DNA of 64,000 nt from [Phialemoniopsis] sp. UDSM-2020. Lineage: Eukaryota > Ascomycota > Sordariomycetes > Thyridiales > Thyridiaceae. The DNA is taken from positions 2,356,001-2,420,000 of the forward strand of contig JAEILZ010000001.1 of assembly GCA_018873225.1 (NCBI GenBank), read 5' to 3'. Position 1 is the first letter of the stretch, and every line of letters begins with the position of its first letter. Made by a program: the position numbers and the translations under genes. The notes under the pieces were generated by a model, which was given only the letters and a program-made list of their open reading frames with translations, had not been told where the DNA came from and made no database searches. This document shows, piece after piece, positions 58,527 to 64,000 of this stretch.

Positions 58527-60311
58527 ATGAATTCCGCCACAGTCACCAGCCTGGACACGACCGGCCGCGGTCAATTATCGGGACGTGCTACTGGATCCAA
58601 TGGCTCAATCTCGAAACCTGCCCACGATACTGGCAGAAGCGATGGGATCGTAGGCAATGGCACCGAAACGAAGCATGCTGGACAGGCAAAGAACGAGGGA
58701 GTCGCCGATGATGCAACCATCGAACTAAGGAAGGCATTTCAGCGAAAATATCGCCATATTGCCGCAATGCACTCAAAGACACAACCTTCGTGCCTGAGCC
58801 ATGATTCTACGGCCTCTCCCAGCTTTTTGGGGTTTCGAAATCTGATGGTCATTGTTCTTGGTGCGTGTTGCCCTTTTCATAACTCATTGAGAATTCTCAC
58901 TTACATGCAAGTATTAGTGGCTGGCAATTTCCGTCTCATGATCGAGAACATACAAAAGGTTGGCACTCATAAAACACATTATATGCTGTTCAATATGAAT
59001 CGTGCAGCTGATAATATGATAGTATGGTGTTCTCATCTGCGTCAGATGCCATGACTTCCGCCGGCAGGACGTGATGCTCGGTCTGGGCCTGTACTTGGCT
59101 ATCCCGGGCTTCCTTTTTGCCGCTTATTGCATCGAGTGGCTCGCTGCTCAGAAAGCCGAAGTATCTCGGAAGAAGGCCATCAAGAGGACTGGCACTACCA
59201 GCCCCACGGAGGATGAGTACCAGAAGTTCCTGTCGACCTGGAAGATCATTGCTCTTGCTCACGCCATCAATGTCACCGCCGCGTTGGTCATCACCACGTA
59301 CTGCGTCTACTATTACATCCACCATCCTCTCATTGGAACACTGACCGAGATGCACGCCGTCATTGTCTGGCTCAAGACGGCCTCATACGCCTTCACGAAC
59401 CGTGATCTCCGACACGCATATCTGCACCCGGTCAAAGGCGAATTGGAGGCTCTCCCTGAGATCTACGCGCAATGCCCCTATCCCAAGAACGTCACCATGA
59501 GCAACCTCTGCTATTTCTGGTGGGCTCCAACCCTGGTATACCAGCCCGCCTACCCGCGCACCGACAAGATCAGATGGGTCTTTGTGGGCAAGCGCCTCGC
59601 CGAGGTCTTCTGCCTGAGCGTCTTCATCTGGTTTGCTAGCGCCCAGTACGCTGCCCCTGTACTGCAGAACTCTCTGGACAAGATTGCCTCCCGAAACTAT
59701 GCCGCCGTGGCCGAACGTGTTCTGAAGCTATCGACCATCTCGCTGGTGATTTGGCTCGCTGGTTTCTTCGCCCTGTTCCAGTCTTTCCTTAACGCTCTGG
59801 CCGAGGTCACCCGCTTTGGCGACCGTGCCTTTTACGATGACTGGTGGAACAGCGAGAGTCTCGGCGCGTACTGGCGTACGTGGAACAAGCCTGTCTACCA
59901 GTTCTTCAAGCGGCATGTCTTCTATCCGCTCCTCGGCCGAGGATGGCATCCTGCGGCTGCGAGTGTCATGGTCTTCTTTATCTCTGGAGTCTTGCATGAG
60001 ATTCTCGTCGGCGTCCCGACACACAACATCATTGGTGAGTTTTAGCATGTCCGAGCTTGGTACAATGCGGCTACTAACATGCCACTGCAGGTGTTGCGTT
60101 TTGGGGCATGTTCCTCCAGTTGTTCTTGATTGCTCTCACATCAGGGTTCGAGAAGAAGAAGACGCCGTTGGGCAGGCTTATCGGCAACTGCACTTTCTGG
60201 ATATCATTCACGATCTTTGGCCAGCCATTAGCAGCTTTGATCTATTTCTACACCTGGCAGGCCAAGTTTGGCAGTGTGAGCAAGCAGTACTCTGCTCCCG
60301 TCGCTCGTTAG
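58527..60311 (+). CDS. Diacylglycerol O-acyltransferase 1 (MBOAT family)
   Basis: Endoplasmic-reticulum enzyme making triacylglycerol from diacylglycerol and acyl-CoA. Four exons, 58527-58860, 58918-58958, 59023-60034 and 60091-60311, give 535 residues. Exon 2 is only 41 nt and its donor (GTTGGC) is weak, but phases match and it encodes the conserved LVAGNFRLMIENIQK. The N-terminus is hydrophilic. Multiple membrane segments follow. Diagnostic motifs: FYDDWWNSESLGAYWRTWNK, the MBOAT region FFKRHVFYPLLGRGW, and the catalytic-His segment SGVLHEILVGVPTHN, then FWGMFLQL after intron 3. FYxDWWN favours DGAT1 over the sterol acyltransferases of the same superfamily. An ATG 18 nt upstream (58509) is an alternative start. 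Confidence 0.92.
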
Positions 60312-60532
60312 GAAGCTCGACATGTGTTCGTTTGTCTTTCCGCTACTCTTGTTTATATAGTTCTGGGCCGGTTCTGTCATACACATCATATCTCCGCAAC
60401 CGAGTTTGAATGGTAAAACCAGGGAATCAGGTTATAACAAGATAATGTTCGTCAACGAATATGGACATTCTATATCGAAATGCACTATGGATCACAAAGT
60501 ATGTCCCCGCTCGTAGACTTCCGCCTCCTTTC

Positions 60533-61432
60533 TCATCCGATGAAGGGAATCCATACACCCACCCTGTTGCGATACTGCACGTAGTCGTCCCCGAAGAAGC
60601 GCACCAGGTACTCCTCCTCGTGCCGTATCCTCGCAGAGAAGAAGCGCCACAGCACGACTGCGTAGGCGCAGAAGCACACGACATTGCCCAGCACCATCTG
60701 CGTGCCAAGCGCCCACCAGAAGAAGCCGAAGTAGCTCGGGTGCCGCAGGTATGCGTACACGCCCGACGTGACGAGGACGTGCGTGTCGCGCCGCCGCTGC
60801 TGCACGATGTGGTTGAAGCTCTGCCCGGCCTCGGCCATGGCGAGGCTGCGCACGGCCTGGCCCGCGAAAACGAGCACGCCGCCCAAGGCCACGACGAGCG
60901 GGCCCAGACCGAGGGGCGCCAGGTCCCGGTCCGGCCACACAAAGGCGACGACGAGGCACTCGAGCGCGGCGGCGCCGTGGGCGACGGCGTAGCCCGGCCA
61001 GTTGGCGCGCAGCAGGAAGGACGAGACCTTGGCGGCGGGGGTGTTGTAGGCCGCCGTCGTCCAGAACTCGAGGAAGTGGAAGGTCGCGAGGGCGAAGAGG
61101 AAGAGGTGCAGGCGGCCGACGCGCGGGTTCGAGTTGCCCGTCAGCAGGACCCAGGCCGACAGGGCGAGGCCGAAGGCGGCGGCGAGGCCGAGGCAGAAGG
61201 CGCGCAGGGCGATGCCCGCGAGGGACTTGGGGCCCTCGGGCTGGTAGTCGCGGGTGGAGGAGGAGGAGCCGGCTTCGTCGAAGGCGCGCTGCTGCTGTTG
61301 CTGCTGGTAGAAGGCGGCTTCGGTGGTGAGCTGGGGAGGAGGGCTTTCGGAGCGGCGGCGGTGGAGGTCAGCTTGCGGTTCCGCCGAGGAGGAGGTGGTG
61401 CACAAGGAGGGAGGGGAGGGGAGGTCGGACAT
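60533..61432 (-). CDS. ste14: Protein-S-isoprenylcysteine O-methyltransferase (Ste14/ICMT)
   Basis: ER membrane enzyme that methylates the C-terminal prenylcysteine of Ras, Rho and a-factor-type proteins. Intronless, 299 residues from 61432 (MSDLPSPP); an ATG nine codons upstream at 61459 is possible. After a Ser/Gln-rich N-terminus come several membrane segments (GIALRAFCLGLAAAFGLALS, LHLFLFALATFHFLEFW). The cofactor and catalytic region reads AGQSFNHIVQ, VTSGVYAYLRHPSYFGFFWW, and RIRHEEEYLVRFFGDDY, all ICMT signatures. The coding sequence is very GC-rich, producing a long antisense open frame. Convergent with DGAT1 (221 bp between stops). Confidence 0.95.
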   Translation of the reverse strand: MSDLPSPPSLCTTSSSAEPQADLHRRRSESPPPQLTTEAAFYQQQQQQRAFDEAGSSSSTRDYQPEGPKSLAGIALRAFCLGLAAAFGLALSAWVLLTGNSNPRVGRLHLFLFALATFHFLEFWTTAAYNTPAAKVSSFLLRANWPGYAVAHGAAALECLVVAFVWPDRDLAPLGLGPLVVALGGVLVFAGQAVRSLAMAEAGQSFNHIVQQRRRDTHVLVTSGVYAYLRHPSYFGFFWWALGTQMVLGNVVCFCAYAVVLWRFFSARIRHEEEYLVRFFGDDYVQYRNRVGVWIPFIG

Positions 61433-61608
61433 GTTCGTTACGTGCTTTAACATGCGCATGAGGGGTCGGCTTGTTGGGGAAGTAGCAGTGCAGAAGAAAT
61501 GGTGTCATGTAGGTGGTACCATAGTCCCTTCCAAGGGTTTGGGGCATAGCAGATCTTGGGGGGCTTTATAAGTGTTCTTACCTCGCATGCCCATTCCCAG
61601 CTTCCTGA

Positions 61609-61635
61609 GGATAGCCCTGATCCGGAGGGCTATCC
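61609..61635. repeat. Inverted repeat, 10-bp arms
   Basis: ggatagccct (61609-61618) and its exact reverse complement agggctatcc (61626-61635) flank a 7-nt spacer. The arms contain a CCCT stress-response-element-like core. Confidence 0.75.
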
Positions 61636-62111
61636 ATTGTGCCTGTCCCTCGTACTCCCAAAAAGCCAAACGACCGGAGGCAAACACGGAATCGTATGTG
61701 GAATTCCGGAAGTAGAAGTTGTGCAGTCGCTGTTTGCCTCCCAGACAATGGAGAGCTCCTTGGATTGTTCTTTGTTAGTTTGATGTTGGCGATAGCGCCC
61801 AAAAGATTAATTAGTTGATTATTTGCTTGATGGAGCTCCCACCCACGCGCTGTAGCTGCGGGAGCCAATCAAGCGGGGCGCATGTCTGGCAGCTACTTTA
61901 CTCGACCGGGGCCAGTGACGCAAGCCAGGCTTGCCCCGGTCCGGACCACACCCATGCATACGGACATACCAGACCGATCGCGCCGCTGACTTGAAGCCCG
62001 GTACAACACTGCCTCACTTGTGGGGTTTGGGAGATGAAGAGACCAGGGCAAAGACGCGTACAACGATACGACGTGATATTAGCTGTAATACTCAGATCAT
62101 TACAGCGTGTC

Positions 62112-62135
62112 GTAGAATAGTTTATTATTCTACGT
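62112..62135. repeat. Inverted repeat, 9-bp arms
   Basis: cgtagaata (62112-62120) and tattctacg (62127-62135) are exact reverse complements around a 6-nt spacer, about 120 bp upstream of the acetyltransferase start and 64 bp upstream of its TATA box. This placement fits an operator-like factor site. Confidence 0.7.
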
Positions 62136-62198
62136 GCGACTGTACGGAGTACTCGTTCTCTTTCTCCTCTACTGTATGACCTGTCTTATCCCCAAGGC

Positions 62199-62206
62199 TA
62201 TATATA
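62199..62206 (+). promoter_or_regulatory. TATA box of the acetyltransferase gene
   Basis: TATATATA lies 49 bp before the start codon at 62256. The short distance implies a very short leader, unusual in this window. Transcription start is not known. Confidence 0.5.
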
Positions 62207-62255
62207 CATCACTGAGCCAATCCTTCAAGTCGCATTTGGAGGAGCAACAGTCAAG

Positions 62256-63096
62256 ATGGCAGCTCGAGCACCTGATGGAAAGCCAATTGACCCCGTGGAG
62301 AATAAGCGCCGGATGCAAGCCGGCGAGCTCTACTACTGCTTCACGCCGCAACTAATTGTTGAACGTCGCAGATGCAAGTTGGCCTATGAGCGCTTCAACG
62401 CCGCAGGCGATGTGTCTCGCAGGGAGTTTCTCAAGCTGTGGAACGAGTAGGCACTCCTTAGACGGCCCTTTTGAATAAAGCCTTTCTTAACTCTAGCTTG
62501 CATCTGCCCAGTCTCGTTAACGACACATCTGCGCTTCCTCCACCAGCTGCGACTGAAGAGGAGGACGATGCTCTACTCGAGGATTTCCCCTGGGTGGATG
62601 GGCCAACCAGAATGGATTACGGATACAATGTGAAGTAAGAGACATGGCCCGCAACTCGTGTGTCGAGTCTTTCCCTGCTGAAATTGAGTAATGTAGGGTC
62701 GGAAAGAATGCGTATATCAACACAAACAGCTCGTGGGTCGACACCTGCCCCATCACTATCGGGGCTCGTACTCTGGTCGGGCCTCATTGCTCCTTTTATA
62801 GTGGCACGCATCCCGTCGACCCTTTCCTTCGTAACGGCATCCGAGGACCGGAAAGCGGAGCGCCGATAGTGATCGGCGAAGATTGCTGGCTCGGTGGGAA
62901 TGTCATCGTCCTTCCAGGTGTGACGATCGGAAGGGGCACCACAATTGGCGCCGGTTCTGTGGTGACCAAGGACATACCATCCTTCGTAGTTGCAGCCGGG
63001 AACCCGGCGAGGGTTCTGAGAAGGTTTGACGTTTCCGAGACTCAGAAGGCAGAGGCCGAGGTGTTGACGGGGGAGAGCATCAAGACTACCTCATAG
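62256..63096 (+). CDS. Maltose/galactoside-type O-acetyltransferase (left-handed beta-helix)
   Basis: Acetyl-CoA-dependent sugar or small-molecule acetyltransferase of the bacterial Maa/LacA/NodL type, which is also widespread in filamentous fungi. Three exons, 62256-62446, 62497-62634 and 62697-63096, give 242 residues. The N-terminal Mac domain has RRMQAGELYYCFTPQL and RRCKLAYERFNAAG. The hexapeptide-repeat domain follows: DYGYNVKVGKNAYIN, TIGARTLVGPHCSFYSGTHP (the His of THP is the expected catalytic residue), IVIGEDCWLGGNVIVLPGVT, and TTIGAGSVVTKDIPSFVVAAGNPA. An acidic insert (EEEDDALLEDFP) separates the domains. No signal peptide. Its stop codon overlaps the 3' end of the gene on the other strand by 6 bp. 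The physiological substrate is unknown. Confidence 0.92.
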
Positions 63097-63579
63097 ACCG
63101 CCTTGTATTGAGAATGAGGATATGATGAGTACTAGAACACTGATCCAGCCCCAAATGAATGGTATCCAGGTCGACATCCAGAAGTAGCCGGCATTGTAGA
63201 CTGCACCGACGCTGTGAAACTCTTGGTCAGTAGTGGCTTCTCGCGTATATCAAGGCCAGAGGCTGTGTACTCACACCAAGCCGACAATGGTGCCAGCAAA
63301 CAAAGCCTCAATGCCGGCCACAACACAGTATACGATGGGAACCGCTCCCAGATAAAGCCAGTTCGCCTGCTTCTTCCCGATCTGCATGGCCAGCGCGATG
63401 CCGGCACATATCAAATGGACGATCGCAAAGATGGATATGGTCCAATATACGGTAAAGCGCCATATATCACTGAGGAAGTAGAGGCTTCCGTCCAGCTGCT
63501 GTCTTTGTGGCGGCCAGTAGAGGGATGGGAAAGGCGGCGTTACGTAGTCATCCGGGGGGTAGCCGACGATGCGCGACAT
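63091..63579 (-). CDS. TMEM170-like integral membrane protein
   Basis: Small multi-pass membrane protein. Animal TMEM170A acts in ER and nuclear-envelope shape, but fungal function is little known. Two exons, 63579-63275 and 63211-63091, give 141 residues. Junction phases agree across GTGAGT..CACAG. An N-terminal Pro/Tyr-rich cytosolic part (YPPDDYVTPPFPSLYWPPQR) precedes LYFLSDIWRFTVYWT, three to four hydrophobic segments (for example IFAIVHLICAGIALAM, GAVPIVYCVVAGIEALFAG) and GYFWMSTWIPFIWGWISVL. The LSDIWRFTxYW and F.G...G motifs are typical of the family. The stop codon overlaps the last codons of the acetyltransferase gene. I am fairly sure of the family. Confidence 0.82.
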
Positions 63580-64000
63580 GGTGAGAGGACGGTGGTGGTG
63601 ATTGTTGATATCTATCGTCCGACACGCCGACAGGAGTAGGCGCGGGTCAGCAGCCCAACGCTTCCGGGCGTTCGTCAAGGCCGCATTTGTCTCTTGAGGT
63701 TGAAGGGAAGAGATGTGTACGTCGATGCTTCAAAGCTATCTCACCAAATTTGGGACTGACGAATGCCAATGCTTTGAAAGACCAACTGAGTGGGTCACCT
63801 CCAGGGGTGTGATATGGTGCTGGGGCTGGGGTCTACGGGCCTAGCACGCGCTATTGGAGCGCGGGTACCGGGGGAGATGGTCAGTGCAGCTTCTCGAGCA
63901 CCTTGCCTCGGCAAAACGTCACTTCAACATTCATACGACTCAGCCGACCGAGCTCGACACCGCATCTCGTCAAATCGCAAAACAATTGCCCATGCGCATA
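63580..64000. other. 5' flank of the TMEM170-like gene, right edge
   Basis: Leader and promoter sequence upstream of the TMEM170-like gene up to the window edge. I see no coding exon. An adjacent gene may begin beyond the edge. Confidence 0.45.

Larger units (their letters stand above)
61433..62255. other. Divergent intergenic region ste14 / acetyltransferase
   Basis: 823 bp with the promoters of both genes. It contains inverted repeats at 61,609-61,635 and 62,112-62,135 and a TATA box at 62,199-62,206. No coding sequence seen. Confidence 0.6.

Noticed and set aside
60461..61450. 329-codon open frame antisense to ste14
   Set aside because: Low-complexity Glu/Gly/Ala shadow of a very GC-rich gene; no motif.

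Overview
The window is nuclear DNA of a filamentous ascomycete, most likely a Sordariomycete. The evidence is many short spliceosomal introns (about 50-100 nt, GT..AG, several with TACTAAT/CTAAC-like branch sites), GC-leaning coding sequence, kilobase-scale pyrimidine-rich gene leaders, and protein families with filamentous-fungal architecture (for example a Pan1 of about 1470 residues). I see no rRNA, tRNA, CRISPR array, transposon ORF or secondary-metabolite cluster.

Layout. I rebuilt 23 protein genes with exon phases checked by hand. Left part (1-10.9 kb): the 5' end of the NuA4 scaffold gene eaf1/vid21 (minus, runs off the edge), splicing factor spp2, a GH13 maltase, and the endocytic scaffold pan1. 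Middle-left (15-26.6 kb): a forkhead factor, atg101, pex3, TRAPP subunit bet5 and a CaMKK/Ssp1-type kinase. Middle (32-46 kb): a Hal4/Sat4-type kinase, an unrecognised Pro-rich gene, the RNA polymerase I/III subunit AC19, complex I LYR subunit NUO14.8, splicing factor bud31 and a ZNF511-like zinc-finger gene. Right part (47-63.6 kb): an EST1/SMG7-like NMD factor, adenosine kinase, mitochondrial nuclease nuc1, polyadenylation factor pfs2, DGAT1, ste14, a maltose-type O-acetyltransferase and a TMEM170-like membrane protein.

The genes are mostly conserved housekeeping genes in convergent and divergent pairs, not a pathway cluster. Functional themes recur (RNA processing: spp2, bud31, pfs2, EST1-like; organelle biology: pex3, atg101, nuc1, NUO14.8; trafficking and membrane: pan1, bet5, dgat1, ste14), but I infer no co-regulated system. 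Three long tracts lack recognisable genes: 10.9-15.3, 26.6-32.3 and 37.3-42.6 kb. They seem to hold promoters and long leaders, and possibly unannotated ncRNA.

I did not find a convincing new multi-gene system. The observations most worth checking are a mitochondrial-presequence-like N-terminal extension on adenosine kinase, two GATA-site arrays in divergent promoters, two competing splice acceptors in the CaMKK-like gene, a 6-bp tail-to-tail CDS overlap at 63.09 kb, a strong G-quadruplex motif at 39.27 kb, and the unrecognised Pro-rich gene at 35.8-37.3 kb.
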